NCBI RefSeq assembly: GCF_000332175.1
Contig: NZ_KB235914.1
Coordinates: 4,467,538-4,531,537 of the forward strand
Reading direction: 5' to 3'
From: Pseudanabaena sp. PCC 6802
GTDB taxonomy: Bacteria; Cyanobacteriota; Cyanobacteriia; Pseudanabaenales; Pseudanabaenaceae
Length of the DNA stretch: 64,000 nt
The notes beneath the pieces were generated by a model that was not told the DNA's origin, did no database searches, and saw nothing but the letters and a program-made list of their open reading frames with translations. Below, in pieces: positions 17,787-26,857 of this stretch (position 1 is its first letter; each line of letters begins with the position of its first letter). The translations under genes were made by a program, and so were the position numbers.

Positions 17787-18007
17787 CTAGTGGCGATGTG
17801 AAAGTAGGTGCGATATTCCCGCCAATACTCGAAGGCAACCAATATGCGGTCTTCTAGTCCGAGTTTAGGCTTGGCTCCAGGTGTTGGCGTTGCTCGCCAC
17901 TCTGGTTTAAGCACTTTCACAATTGCTTTGAACGTATTAGTCTCGATACCAAATCGACGCTTAAAGTGTGCAGCAGGTAGGGTTTGCGCTATTATATAGT
18001 TCATCAT
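17645..18007 (-). CDS. IS transposase, N-terminal DNA-binding part (orfA)
   Basis: A 120-residue N-terminal half with a helix-turn-helix of the HTH_Tnp_4 kind (KLGLEDRILVAFEYWREY, then FHIATSWGISESTVCRIV). The last 20 or so residues lie in the region where the -1 frame of the catalytic half takes over. The two frames together make about 270 residues, the normal size of these transposases. Confidence 0.8.
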   Translation of the reverse strand: MMNYIIAQTLPAAHFKRRFGIETNTFKAIVKVLKPEWRATPTPGAKPKLGLEDRILVAFEYWREYRTYFHIATSWGISESTVCRIVHWVEETLIRSRRFRLPGKRQLVRGFGIPTVATLM

Positions 18008-18269
18008 CAGGACGCTTTTTCGTTATTGCTATGTCCTGATATTTTCCTATCTTGGGGTTCTTTGGCAACTCAACCTCAACCTAATCTGCAAGAGGTCTAT
18101 TATCGAGTGAATAAATAATTTATGGTTGTCCGGTAATGGCGATCGCTATGCTAATAGTAGTAGAGCGCAACTGAGAGCAGACTGTATTTTTACCGTTCTG
18201 GATAGGCGATCGAGGATAGGTGTTAAGCTGTACCTACCATGCAAATTTTAATTGCTGCAATCCCAGCTT

Positions 18270-18515
18270 ATGCATTACAAAATTCCCTTGCTACTGACTC
18301 CTCAACCAGAAGGTGGTTTTACAGTAACCTCCCCATTATTACCAGAACTAGTAACTGAAGGGGATTCCATTGATGAAGCTGTAAGCAATGCTAGAGATGC
18401 ATTTGAAGCAATCCTCGAAGCTTATGAAGACCTAGGTAAAAAGCCTCCTCTCAACTTGCAATCTATAGATGAACATTCTCCTGCTTTGATAGAAACTGTT
18501 GTCTTTGCAAAATGA
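18270..18515 (+). CDS. hicB: HicB-family antitoxin
   Basis: An 81-residue HicB-like antitoxin with the partial RNase H-fold domain: YKIPLLLTPQPEGGFTVTSPLLPELVTEGDSIDEA and the helix SNARDAFEAILEAYEDLG. I chose the ATG at 18270; a TTG at 18252 would add six residues. The stop overlaps the start of the toxin gene as ATGA, so the two are translated together. HicB proteins neutralise HicA and often repress the operon; no separate DNA-binding domain is visible here. The gene lies 171 bp downstream of the IS that hit ackA. Confidence 0.88.
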   Translation: MHYKIPLLLTPQPEGGFTVTSPLLPELVTEGDSIDEAVSNARDAFEAILEAYEDLGKKPPLNLQSIDEHSPALIETVVFAK

Positions 18516-18724
18516 AATGCCGGGAAGTTGCTCAGACGTGGGTAAAGTTAGTTTGTACTGAACTCCCAAGGCGTGGTGGGGGATCTCACAGAAAATGGTT
18601 TAATCCAATTACCCAAAAGTTAACGGTAATACCTGATTGGGCTAGCTGCGATTTAAAGTTGGGAACTTTGAGGGCAGCAATAAAACAACTAGGAATAGAT
18701 TGGGCTGATTTTGAAAATGCGTAG
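18512..18724 (+). CDS. hicA: HicA-family mRNA interferase toxin
   Basis: A 70-residue toxin of the double-stranded-RNA-binding-fold HicA family, which cleaves mRNA. The catalytic His lies in RRGGGSHRKWFNP. The C-terminal segment VIPDWASCDLKLGTLRAAIK matches the family pattern, in which a basic or polar loop precedes K-GTLRAIIKQ. The order here is antitoxin then toxin, the reverse of the classical hicAB order but known in other genomes. The gene ends only 8 bp from the 3' end of the convergent carotene desaturase gene. Confidence 0.85.
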   Translation: MKCREVAQTWVKLVCTELPRRGGGSHRKWFNPITQKLTVIPDWASCDLKLGTLRAAIKQLGIDWADFENA

Positions 18725-18732
18725 TCCCTTAT

Positions 18733-20193
18733 TTATTCTCCCATATTCTCCTTAAGCGATGCTTCTTGAGCTAAGATCGCAGCAGCGCAGAGTTGGCCGG
18801 AGAGCGTCGCTCCTTCCATGCTGTCGATGTAGTCTTGCATGGTATAGCTGCCAGATAAGAAGAAGTTAGAGATGGGAGTTTTTTGGGGTGGGCGATAGGG
18901 ATCCATGCCAGGTGCCTCGCGATAGAGCGATTGGGCGAGTTTTACTACGCCATACCAGGTCATATTCAACTCGCGGGCTGATGGGAACAAAGCCTGGACT
19001 TGCTTGAGAACGTGTTGAGCGATCGCTTCGTTGCTTTCCTTGATGAATGGATCGCCGGGAGTGAGTACGAGTTGCAGCAAAGAACCCTGTCCTTTGCGGT
19101 AGTAGTTTGAGGGGCTGGTGAGAGCTAGATCTGCGAAGCAGGAAAAGTCAGCATCAGATGTATAGAGTAGATTATCCATGCCAGTGGCGCGAGCTAGCTG
19201 ATGCCTTTGCGCGGGATCGTTGAGTTCGGTCACCCAACCGTCAAACCGCAATTGCACTGTGGCAACTGGCACCGTTTCGAGCTTATAGATATTGTCGAAT
19301 TCCTTCCATTTGCGCCACGCTGCTGGTAAAAGGCGCTGTACGCCCGGAACATCGCAAGCACAAACATAGGCATCAGCGATAATTTGCTCCTCTTCCTCTC
19401 CATTTGCCACCACCAAACCAGTTACTTGGGTGGCAGCGCCATCCTGGGTAAACTGAATTTCGCGAACGCGGCGACGGGTGTAAATCCTGGCACCTCTGGC
19501 TTCGAGGTAGTTGATAATCGGCTTATGCAGGTATTCGTGAGGAGAGCCTTCCAACATTCGCAATACCGATGCCTCGGTGCGAGCGGCAAACATTTGGAAG
19601 ATGGTCAACATGCAACGGGCGGAAATATTCTCGCAATCGATAAATCCCAAGGCGTAGGCAATGGGATTCCACATGCGTTTGATACTGCCATTACTGCCGC
19701 CGTGACTGCGAAACCAATCGGCAAAGCTGATGCGATCTAGACTGCGGATAGTTTTCATCGCGCCTTCAAAATCGATCAAACCGCGCACGATGGGGCTGGT
19801 GCCGAGCGCGATCGCATTCTGAATCTTATCTTGCAGCGACAGTTGGGATGTGGTGAAGAAGGCTTTGAGACCGTTAAACGGCGCACCTGTAAAGAAGCGA
19901 AAATCCAGGGCACCGATGCGCCCACCTTCATTGACAAAGGTGTGAACGTGTTCCTTGCGCAGCAGACTTTTGAATGCGCCCACTTTCTGCATGAGGGCAA
20001 AGAGCTGGTAGTAGTTGCCAAAAAATACGTGCAGCCCCATTTCTACGTGGTTGCCATCGGGATCGACCCAGCTACCGACTTTGCCACCCACAAACGGACG
20101 GGACTCAAAGATTTCTACCTGATAGCCGCGATCGCACAGTTCGACTGCTGTGGACATACCTGCTAACCCTGCACCAACGATCGCTACTCGCAT
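18733..20193 (-). CDS. crtQ: 9,9'-di-cis-zeta-carotene desaturase
   Basis: A 486-residue FAD-dependent desaturase that converts zeta-carotene to lycopene via neurosporene in the plant-type carotenoid pathway. The FAD-binding motif [17 protein letters not shown] starts at residue 3, with E29 of [15 protein letters not shown] contacting the ribose. Typical ZDS stretches follow: [39 protein letters not shown], and [14 protein letters not shown]. The C-terminal FAD motif is [22 protein letters not shown]. Phytoene desaturase is similar, but the [13 protein letters not shown] segment favours CrtQ. Monocistronic. Confidence 0.92.
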   Translation of the reverse strand: MRVAIVGAGLAGMSTAVELCDRGYQVEIFESRPFVGGKVGSWVDPDGNHVEMGLHVFFGNYYQLFALMQKVGAFKSLLRKEHVHTFVNEGGRIGALDFRFFTGAPFNGLKAFFTTSQLSLQDKIQNAIALGTSPIVRGLIDFEGAMKTIRSLDRISFADWFRSHGGSNGSIKRMWNPIAYALGFIDCENISARCMLTIFQMFAARTEASVLRMLEGSPHEYLHKPIINYLEARGARIYTRRRVREIQFTQDGAATQVTGLVVANGEEEEQIIADAYVCACDVPGVQRLLPAAWRKWKEFDNIYKLETVPVATVQLRFDGWVTELNDPAQRHQLARATGMDNLLYTSDADFSCFADLALTSPSNYYRKGQGSLLQLVLTPGDPFIKESNEAIAQHVLKQVQALFPSARELNMTWYGVVKLAQSLYREAPGMDPYRPPQKTPISNFFLSGSYTMQDYIDSMEGATLSGQLCAAAILAQEASLKENMGE

Positions 20194-20268
20194 CTTTTAC
20201 TACTGTTTCAATATCTTCACCATTGTATTGCTTAGTATACGATCGAGGAGTATTTGTGTTGAAGATTC

Positions 20269-21093
20269 ATGCCGCAACTCCCACTGCGAAAACTGCTCAT
20301 TGGCGAATTTAGCTGGAAACGGCTAGCGCTCTCATTCCTGTTTATTTACGCTAGTTTTGCGATTTATATTTTTTTCAAGGCAGACTCGATGATTTTTTTG
20401 CCGCAACCGTCTAGCTATCAAGATACCAAAGACATCCTGAAACTAGCGGTCAACGATCGCGAGCGCATTTCCGCTATACATTTACCCAACCCTCAGGCGA
20501 AATATACCGTACTCTTTATTCATGGCAACGCCGAAGACCTCGGCGATCTTCGTTCCGAGCTCGAACTCTTGCATAGCTGGGGATTTAGCGTTTTTGCCTA
20601 TGACTATCGCGGCTATGGCACCAGTGATGGTACGCCAAGCGAGCAAAATGCCTACCAGGATGCCGATACAGCTTACAAGTACCTCACCCAAAATCTGGGA
20701 GTACCCGCGCAGCAGGTGTTGATTTACGGGCGCTCTGTAGGTAGCGGCTCGGCTATCGAACTAGCCACTCGCTATCCTGTGGCAGGTTTAATTTTAGAAG
20801 GCGCGTTTACCTCTGCTTTTCGAGTAGTAGTGCCCTTTCCGCTGCTGCCCTTTGATAAATTCACCAATCTTGACAAAATATCCAGGGTGCAAAGCCCCGT
20901 GCTGGTGATGCACGGTCAAATTGACGAAGTTATCCCCATCCACCACGGGCAAAAATTATACGCAGCGGCACCGGAGCCAAAACTTGCACTTTGGGTAGAA
21001 GGCGCAGGACACAACGATTTTACCTGGGTGGCAGGCGATCGCCGCCGCACGGCCTTAGCTGAGTTCCTGAAAATCATCGAGAAAAAACAATAG
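20269..21093 (+). CDS. Membrane-anchored alpha/beta hydrolase (Bem46/ABHD13-like)
   Basis: A 274-residue serine hydrolase with one N-terminal membrane anchor (LALSFLFIYASFAIYIFF, residues ~19-36). The oxyanion motif is FIHGNAEDLGD. The catalytic triad is S156 in IYGRSVGSGSA, D219 in MHGQIDEVIP, and H248 in EGAGHNDF. The family architecture resembles Bem46/ABHD13 proteins; the substrate is unknown. It is transcribed divergently from the carotene desaturase, with 75 bp between the two starts. Confidence 0.87.
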   Translation: MPQLPLRKLLIGEFSWKRLALSFLFIYASFAIYIFFKADSMIFLPQPSSYQDTKDILKLAVNDRERISAIHLPNPQAKYTVLFIHGNAEDLGDLRSELELLHSWGFSVFAYDYRGYGTSDGTPSEQNAYQDADTAYKYLTQNLGVPAQQVLIYGRSVGSGSAIELATRYPVAGLILEGAFTSAFRVVVPFPLLPFDKFTNLDKISRVQSPVLVMHGQIDEVIPIHHGQKLYAAAPEPKLALWVEGAGHNDFTWVAGDRRRTALAEFLKIIEKKQ

Positions 21094-21195
21094 TCGCAAG
21101 GTAGACAATGCCCACCCTCCGATGTTTCTGCTGAAAATGTTAATTTCCTATATAGGCAATGCAAAGGCGTTTAATAGTAATGTTATCTTGTGGAA

Positions 21196-22272
21196 ATGCA
21201 CGATCTAGAGCAATGCTATCGAATACTGGGGCTTGAGTCTGGTGCTTCGCTGGAAGAGGTGAACCAGGCATATAAGGATCTGGCGTTTATTTGGCACCCA
21301 GATCGCATTCCTAACGATAATCCCCGCTTGCAGGAAAAGGCGCAGGCAAAGCTCAAAGAAATTAATCAGGCACGGGATCGGTTGCGATCGCACCAGTCGC
21401 ACCAGTCGCACCAGTCGCACCAATCGCACCAATCTAACGGTCACGCCCAGCAACCGCACGATCGATCGCACGCCCAGTCAAACACCCAGTCAAACGCCCA
21501 ATCAAACGCCCAATCCGCCAGATCGCACGCCCAATCGCAGCATTATTATTCGCAGCCGCGCCAAAGTTACCAAACTTACCAACAGCATTATTGGCAGCGC
21601 GATCGCCAAGATCGCCAGCATCACGATCGCCAAGATCGCCAGCATCACGATCGCCAGCATCACGATCGGTCTCAGGAGCGATCGCAGTCCAAGACAACTT
21701 CGGCCTACCAGCAGAGCTATCAGCAAGCTAAAGCTGCCTACCAAAAAGCTCAGGAAGCACGGCAGCAGCAGGCACGACAAACCTATGAAGCGGAACAGGC
21801 AGAGCGCAAAGCTAGGCAGCAGGCTCAGCAAGAAACTCAGCGGCAAGCTCAGCCACAACAGCCAAAGCACGATCGCGATCGCGAAAACAATTACAATCAA
21901 CGTCCCGATCTCAGTGGTGCTAACTTTAGCGGTGCTAACCTGAGCGAACGGGATTTATCAGGGCGTAACCTTAGCCATGCCAACCTCAGTCATGCCGATC
22001 TCAAAGATGCCTTTTTGCATCGGATTAATTTAAATAGCGCTAATTTGCATAAGGCTAATCTTTTCAGGGCAAACCTCCTGCAAGCCGATCTGCGCAATGC
22101 TAACCTGCGCGAAGCTAACTTAATTGGAGCCGATCTCAGCGGTGCCGACCTGAGCGGTGCCGATCTAACTGGTGCCCAGATTAAGGTTGCGGATCGGCTC
22201 ATGGTTAAGCTGACGGGTGCTAATCTCACCGACACGATCATGCCCGACGGCAGAATTCACGATCGCGGCTAA
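21196..22272 (+). CDS. DnaJ-domain / pentapeptide-repeat protein with Gln/His-rich middle
   Basis: A three-part protein of 358 residues from the ATG (a GTG two codons upstream is possible). Residues ~4-62 form a J domain with the HPD motif (FIWHPDRIP), which would stimulate an Hsp70. Residues ~65-235 are low-complexity, rich in Gln, Ser, His and Arg, including five SHQ units and a repeated DRQDRQHH block. Residues ~238-350 form a pentapeptide-repeat solenoid of about 20 A(D/N)Lxx units (LSGANFSGANLSERDLSG and on). The J-plus-pentapeptide layout is known in cyanobacteria; the middle is unusual at DNA level because its codons are built on HIP1-like GATCGC steps. Confidence 0.88.
   Translation: MHDLEQCYRILGLESGASLEEVNQAYKDLAFIWHPDRIPNDNPRLQEKAQAKLKEINQARDRLRSHQSHQSHQSHQSHQSNGHAQQPHDRSHAQSNTQSNAQSNAQSARSHAQSQHYYSQPRQSYQTYQQHYWQRDRQDRQHHDRQDRQHHDRQHHDRSQERSQSKTTSAYQQSYQQAKAAYQKAQEARQQQARQTYEAEQAERKARQQAQQETQRQAQPQQPKHDRDRENNYNQRPDLSGANFSGANLSERDLSGRNLSHANLSHADLKDAFLHRINLNSANLHKANLFRANLLQADLRNANLREANLIGADLSGADLSGADLTGAQIKVADRLMVKLTGANLTDTIMPDGRIHDRG
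21399..21668 (+). repeat. In-frame DNA microrepeats in DnaJ-pentapeptide gene
   Basis: Five tandem 9-bp units CACCAGTCG/CACCAATCG lie at 21400-21435. After these come AACGCCCAATCA-like units at 21478-21515. About 21600-21668 holds a 24-bp unit of the form CGATCGCCAAGATCGCCAGC plus ATCA, repeated in full and part. All keep the reading frame. Confidence 0.8.
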
Positions 22273-22513
22273 TTTGTAATTGTTTTGGAACTTCGATCCA
22301 TCCATTCTGCGATCGCGTACTAATTGCAACACAAATTGCAATATGGAATCGTGACAAATGTAATGGTTAGACAATGACACTTAGTAGATGCGAGCGATCT
22401 CCTGGTTTTGATAACTTAAATCCATTCAAGCGCTGTTTACCTTTACGGCAATCTGCTAATTGACTCTAGGAAATTGAGAGTAGGACTGCCAAATTAACAA
22501 AGAGAAGAAAATC

Positions 22514-23581
22514 ATGTTGAAAAACTTTTGGTATGCTTGCGAATTTAGTTCGGCTATTACGAGCAAACCCAAACAAATTAAGCTATTGAACCAGGAGTTC
22601 GTTCTCTATCGCAATTCCCAAGGACAGATTATCGCTTTCAAAGATCGGTGCCCTCATCGAGGCGCAGCTCTTTCACAAGGATGGAGCGATCGCGACTGTA
22701 TCAGATGCCCCTATCACGGTTGGAAATTTCAGGCGGATGGGGCTTGCATTGAGATTCCTTCAAACGAGGACGGAGAACTGATTCCTCACAAAGCTCGCCT
22801 GGATGCCTATCCGGCGCAAGAGAAATATGGTTTTGTCTGGCTGTTCTGGGGAGATTTACCTGAATCGGAATGCCGTCCTCTCCCATCATTTCCAGAAATC
22901 AACAAATCGACATATCGACTCGTTCAAACTGAATTGACATCAACTGCTCACTACACGCGCCTATTAGAAAACCATATCGATGCGATCCACCCTGCTTTTG
23001 TCCACCCTACCGCCTTTGGTAGCGGACTAGCAGACAATCCCAGATTTTCCAAGTTTGACCTGCAAATGCAAGATTGGGGAGCGACTGCCTCTTTTTATAA
23101 TAAGAAATATCTACCCAAAGGCTTTTTGTGGACTTATATTTCCAAACTAATCCCATCGGAGATTAAGATAACCATCGCCTTTCACCTTCCCAACATCGTA
23201 TGCGTTGATATTGATGAGGGAAAGTTGGTTGTATATCTTATCCCCGTTCCCCATGACGACAATACAGCCACAACCAAATCAATTCTATGTCGGCAGTTTT
23301 TAACCTCTGCTTGGGCAGACGGCATTTTCCGGAAGCTGGTTTTAAAAGCCCACCAGGAAGACGGTCAGATCGTAGAATCCCAACATCCCAAGGTAATGCC
23401 CCATGATCTAGAGGAAGAAGTTCATGTTTCCTCCGATGCGCTGTCGATCGCCTATCGCGAGCTTCTCAAAAAAGCCATCGATATGGGTTGGGGAATTGAA
23501 CGCAAGTCTCGCGATGCGTTTAATTTTGCAGTGCGAAGTCCAAACTGGGAAAAGTCCAAACTGTCCGAAGTTCAAAAATAG
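22514..23581 (+). CDS. Rieske non-haem iron oxygenase (alpha-subunit type)
   Basis: A 355-residue oxygenase. The Rieske [2Fe-2S] ligands are C46 and H48 (CPHRGAAL) and C65 and H68 (CPYHGWKF), with the usual 16-residue spacing. The mononuclear iron site is in ENHIDAIHPAFVH: D156 bridges, and H159 and H164 are ligands. Length and layout fit Rieske mono-oxygenases such as vanillate O-demethylase or the cyanobacterial/plant pheophorbide-type enzymes. There is no C-terminal membrane segment, unlike PaO/TIC55. It is separated by a single base from the GH3-type gene, so the two should act on one pathway. The substrate is unknown. Confidence 0.9.
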   Translation: MLKNFWYACEFSSAITSKPKQIKLLNQEFVLYRNSQGQIIAFKDRCPHRGAALSQGWSDRDCIRCPYHGWKFQADGACIEIPSNEDGELIPHKARLDAYPAQEKYGFVWLFWGDLPESECRPLPSFPEINKSTYRLVQTELTSTAHYTRLLENHIDAIHPAFVHPTAFGSGLADNPRFSKFDLQMQDWGATASFYNKKYLPKGFLWTYISKLIPSEIKITIAFHLPNIVCVDIDEGKLVVYLIPVPHDDNTATTKSILCRQFLTSAWADGIFRKLVLKAHQEDGQIVESQHPKVMPHDLEEEVHVSSDALSIAYRELLKKAIDMGWGIERKSRDAFNFAVRSPNWEKSKLSEVQK

Positions 23582-23582
23582 T

Positions 23583-25373
23583 ATGAGAATTGTCCTCATG
23601 TTAAGATTTTTTAAGGATAGATCGGAGCAATCTTTCTTTTCTCCATTATTTCGTCAAGTCGCAATCTTCATTGGCCGCATTCTTTTGCATTTATTGCGGC
23701 TACAGATGCTGCGGGCAACCCAGGCTAACTCGATCGCATTAAGACGGATAATCGCCAGAAATCAACACTCTGAGTTTGGTCAACAGCACCGATTTAGTTC
23801 TCTACTGAAAGATTCTCAAATCGCTAACAAGTATAAATCGCTAGTCCCGCTAAGTTCCTATCAGGATTACGAAGCAGCGATCGCTCGCATGAAACAGGGC
23901 GAACCAAACATCCTGGTCTCAGAGCCTCTTGTCAGTTTTGCCGCTACGGCTGGTACGATGGGTTTGGCGAAGATCGTACCCAGAACCCGTTCCCATCTGA
24001 GAGTGCCGATGAAGATATCAGGACTATTGAACCCTGCCATAGGCACCAATTACTTTCTCAAAGGCAAGCCGCGAGGCAAAGGGATATGCTTGCTGACTGG
24101 TGCGGGAGCGATCGAAACGACTCAATCAGGAGCAACAGTTGAAGAGCACTCATCGATGGGCATGCGTCGTGTTGCAAAGATGATTCCGCATCTGTGGTGT
24201 TCGCCTGCTGAGGTCTTTGCCATTGATGATGACCGCACTGCCAGGTATTTGCACGCCTTGTATGGCCTGCGAGACGATCGGGTTCAGTATATCGCTGCTA
24301 CATACGCTCCATACGTGTTGCAGTGGCTGATTGACATGGAGAGTCGCTGGTCGGAACTGGTTGACGACATCGAAAGCGGAACGCTCAGCGAGAATTTGAC
24401 ATTACCGCCAGCCGCGAGACAGTCGCTCGCAGCTAATTTGACTCCCGACCCCGCACGCGCTGCCGTACTGCGTGCAGCAACAGCAAGTGGTTTCAGAGGT
24501 ATCGCGCCGCGCATTTGGCCTCAGATGGCTTATGTTGAAACAGTGACTACAGGGAGTTTTAGTATCTACGTCCCCGCCTTGCAGTTCTACCTTGGCAATA
24601 TCCCTCTTTTCAGTAGTTTCTATGGTTCCTCCGAGGCGGCTATAGGCATAGGGCTATGGCCAGATCGCCCTGGAGACTACGCTCTGCCATTAGGTAGCGC
24701 CTATTACGAGTTCATTCCACTATCAGATGTGGATAAGGAGCACCCCAGGACAGTAGATCTCGATTCCCTGAAAATTGGCGAGTCATACGAAGTTGTCGTG
24801 ACAAACTTGTCTGGATTCTATCGCTATCGCATAGGTGACATTGTCAAGATCGCGGGGCGCTATTTTGAAGCTCCCATACTGAATTTCAGCCATCGACGCG
24901 GAACGACACTGGATCTGGCTGGCGAGAAAACCAACGAAGCCCATGTCAAGACAACTATCGATCGCCTAACAGATGAGTGGATGCAGGAAATGGATAGTTG
25001 CTGGCGCGACTACACGGCAGCCATCGATTCTACTACTACTACGCCATCTCGCTATGTCTTTTATATCGAGCTTTTGGGCGATATCGTACCATCTGTAGCG
25101 ATCGCCACCATCGATCGAGGAGCGCAGTTGCTCGATAAAGCTCTTGGGGATGTCAATCGCGCCTATCGACTGCAACGCCGCCAGGGGTCGATCGGGATGC
25201 CGCAGGTCAAGCTGTTAGCAAGCGGCAGCTTTAGCCTGCTGAGCGAAAAGAGAAATCTCAATCAGCTCAAGATCCCGAGATATTTAACCAATAAGCAGCA
25301 AATAGACCTGCTAGAGTCGCGGGTTATTGCGGCATCAGATCGGGAAGAAAGTCATAATTTAGCACTTGCTTAA
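23583..25373 (+). CDS. GH3 auxin-responsive-promoter family acyl-adenylase
   Basis: A 596-residue member of the GH3 (JAR1-type) family, adenylating enzymes that in plants conjugate carboxylic acids to amino acids. An upstream in-frame start exists within the Rieske gene, but the ATG at 23583 lies one base after the Rieske stop and is far more plausible. Family motifs: FGQQHRFSSLL, VPLSSYQDY, the phosphate loop variant FAATAGTMGLAKIVP (usually SSGTTxGxxK), YGSSEAAIGIG near the adenine site, and the LYRIGDIV equivalent FYRYRIGDIVKIAG. The catalytic loop SSGTT is altered to ATAGTMG. Function in bacteria is largely unstudied. Confidence 0.85.
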   Translation: MRIVLMLRFFKDRSEQSFFSPLFRQVAIFIGRILLHLLRLQMLRATQANSIALRRIIARNQHSEFGQQHRFSSLLKDSQIANKYKSLVPLSSYQDYEAAIARMKQGEPNILVSEPLVSFAATAGTMGLAKIVPRTRSHLRVPMKISGLLNPAIGTNYFLKGKPRGKGICLLTGAGAIETTQSGATVEEHSSMGMRRVAKMIPHLWCSPAEVFAIDDDRTARYLHALYGLRDDRVQYIAATYAPYVLQWLIDMESRWSELVDDIESGTLSENLTLPPAARQSLAANLTPDPARAAVLRAATASGFRGIAPRIWPQMAYVETVTTGSFSIYVPALQFYLGNIPLFSSFYGSSEAAIGIGLWPDRPGDYALPLGSAYYEFIPLSDVDKEHPRTVDLDSLKIGESYEVVVTNLSGFYRYRIGDIVKIAGRYFEAPILNFSHRRGTTLDLAGEKTNEAHVKTTIDRLTDEWMQEMDSCWRDYTAAIDSTTTTPSRYVFYIELLGDIVPSVAIATIDRGAQLLDKALGDVNRAYRLQRRQGSIGMPQVKLLASGSFSLLSEKRNLNQLKIPRYLTNKQQIDLLESRVIAASDREESHNLALA

Positions 25374-25422
25374 ACTTTAGAAACACTTGTTGGGAACACT
25401 TAGTTTTAAGGATATCTTTCTC

Positions 25423-26010
25423 ATGGAATTAGAACAATTATCTACTCTGGAAAATCCATATCGCGATCGCGATATAGTATCTGCTGTAGAGCTTGCGATC
25501 GCCCTGAACGCTACTGACTCGGTTGAATGGCTTCATGTCGGTCAAACCATGACTCCTGCTCCTAACCCATTCTCAATAACTTCATCAGGAGGAATTGGCG
25601 CTACCGTTCGCATTCCCTCTGGAACTTTTTTGAGAATCGATCAAACTCCTTCTTTCCCAGGAGCTTTTGATGTGGGTGATGCTCTACTTTTTACTGGTCT
25701 TGCTAATCCAGGCCCCCTGACCATTACGTTTGATGTGCCAGTATTTGGTGCGGGCACGCACATCCAATCAGATCCCGCGAATACTCCCAACTATATTGTC
25801 ACTGTTGAAGCTTTCGATCGCGGCGATCGCAGCTTGGGTAAATTTGAATTTTCAGGTGTTAGCTCCAAGGTTGCTGGTAGTGGCGTACTTTTCGTTGGTC
25901 TGCTCGATCGCAGCGGTAGTATCAAAAAACTGGTGCTTAACGCACTAGAACAGGGAGCTAGCGTTCCTTTTGCCATAAATGCAATCGCGCTCAGAACTAG
26001 CATTACATAA
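25423..26010 (+). CDS. Beta-sandwich protein of unknown function
   Basis: A 195-residue protein with no signal peptide. The ATG at 25423 follows AAGGAT at a workable distance; a TTG at 25387 would add 12 residues. From about residue 45 the sequence is strand-rich with Gly and Thr. A stretch of the form FGAGTHIQSD, then NYIVTVEAFDRGDRSLGKFEF, then GVLFVGLLDRSGSIKKLVL resembles the jelly-roll core of exported PEP-CTERM proteins, without their sorting signal. It follows the GH3-type gene by 49 bp and is probably cotranscribed with it. Confidence 0.75.
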   Translation: MELEQLSTLENPYRDRDIVSAVELAIALNATDSVEWLHVGQTMTPAPNPFSITSSGGIGATVRIPSGTFLRIDQTPSFPGAFDVGDALLFTGLANPGPLTITFDVPVFGAGTHIQSDPANTPNYIVTVEAFDRGDRSLGKFEFSGVSSKVAGSGVLFVGLLDRSGSIKKLVLNALEQGASVPFAINAIALRTSIT

Positions 26011-26038
26011 TCTCACAGACGAGCGCGAACCCAAACTG

Positions 26039-26151
26039 TATAACATTTTTCAATTGAGAACAGGTTTTATTGACGGGGTGAAGGAGTAGAACCCCTTCTT
26101 GGGGGCGTTGCCCCCAACCCCCCTTCTCGTTTTCATCTGAAAACCGCTATA
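26039..26151. repeat. Small hairpin element, family A (113 bp)
   Basis: Begins TATAACATTTTTCAATTGAG and ends CTGAAAACCGCTATA, with the GGGGGCGTTGCCCCC hairpin. One terminal repeat has drifted (AACA in place of AGCG). It lies between the beta-sandwich protein and the hydrolase-like gene. Confidence 0.85.
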
Positions 26152-26191
26152 ACATCTTCATGAATTTCCTAACCAAGCGAAACAGTTCCCT

Positions 26192-26857
26192 ATGTCACTG
26201 CAATCGTTGCCCCCTCTCTTGGAATTTGCTGCAAAACCTTCCTTGAAACTGGTTGCGGAGTCTGCTTCGATTAAATTCGATACCTTTGATGTCAATCCGT
26301 ATGAATATTTGAGCAGGCAACAGCTCGATTCTCTAGCTTCAAGCGATCGCGTAGAGTACTGCTCGCTGCTAATTCCGGGAGCAAATGGGCTGGGGAACTT
26401 ATTTGAGAATATTTGCGATCGCGCTAGTAGGGCGCACCAAATTCTCTCACTGTCAGGGAACCCATTTACAGCGCTGAGCATGGCTAAGTCAGTCGTGCGG
26501 AGGCTATCGCCCCAAAAAGCCATTCATATCATCGCTCACTCTAATGGCAATCTCAACGTCGTTCCTTTTTTGGTAACCTCTCTACAGACTTTAGTTAGGA
26601 GGATGGCCTGGGATCTCGTCCCAATTAAAGTATGCAGGTTAGATCCAATTGGAATTCCCAAATCTACAGTTGTCGGTGCCGCGCAAGTAATTGATATTGG
26701 AAGTAATAAACCGGATTCAAACGATCTGCGCGATCGAGCTGCTTTGAGCTTTCTGCGCCCCGATTTTCGAGTGCGACAGGGGATCGGGCACTACGATCTA
26801 CTCAACGATACCGAAATTCTCGACCGCCTGATAGAAACGCCATACAATTTCTTCTGA
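26192..26857 (+). CDS. Alpha/beta hydrolase-like protein
   Basis: A 221-residue protein not clearly assigned to a family. It contains a candidate oxyanion turn LLIPGANGLGN near residue 63, a nucleophile-elbow-like IIAHSNGNLNVV near residue 115 (AHSNGN in place of GHSxG), an Asp in CRLDPIGIPKS, and a terminal His in GIGHYDLLND. The order Ser, Asp, His fits an alpha/beta hydrolase with a small or no lid. It could be a lipase-like or thioesterase-like enzyme in the Rieske-GH3 group, but a hairpin element separates it from the upstream genes. Confidence 0.65.
   Translation: MSLQSLPPLLEFAAKPSLKLVAESASIKFDTFDVNPYEYLSRQQLDSLASSDRVEYCSLLIPGANGLGNLFENICDRASRAHQILSLSGNPFTALSMAKSVVRRLSPQKAIHIIAHSNGNLNVVPFLVTSLQTLVRRMAWDLVPIKVCRLDPIGIPKSTVVGAAQVIDIGSNKPDSNDLRDRAALSFLRPDFRVRQGIGHYDLLNDTEILDRLIETPYNFF

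Larger units (their letters stand above)
17152..18098 (-). mobile_element. 947-bp insertion sequence, IS5-like, with 18-bp terminal repeats
   Basis: The terminal inverted repeats are AGACCTCTTGCAAATTAG (left) and, read inward from the right, AGACCTCTTGCAGATTAG, 17 of 18 identical. The flanking direct repeat is ATT at 17149-17151 and 18099-18101. The element carries two overlapping transposase frames on the minus strand. Near-identical ends and the clean 3-bp duplication indicate a recent insertion into the 3' end of the acetate kinase gene. Confidence 0.92.

Noticed and set aside
21205..21900. Minus-strand frames with Leu/Val/Arg or Gly/Asp/Arg repeats
   Set aside because: Antisense of the low-complexity region of the DnaJ-pentapeptide gene.
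23424..23582. Upstream in-frame extension of the GH3-type gene
   Set aside because: It lies wholly inside the Rieske oxygenase gene in another frame. The ATG at 23583 immediately after the Rieske stop is the natural start.
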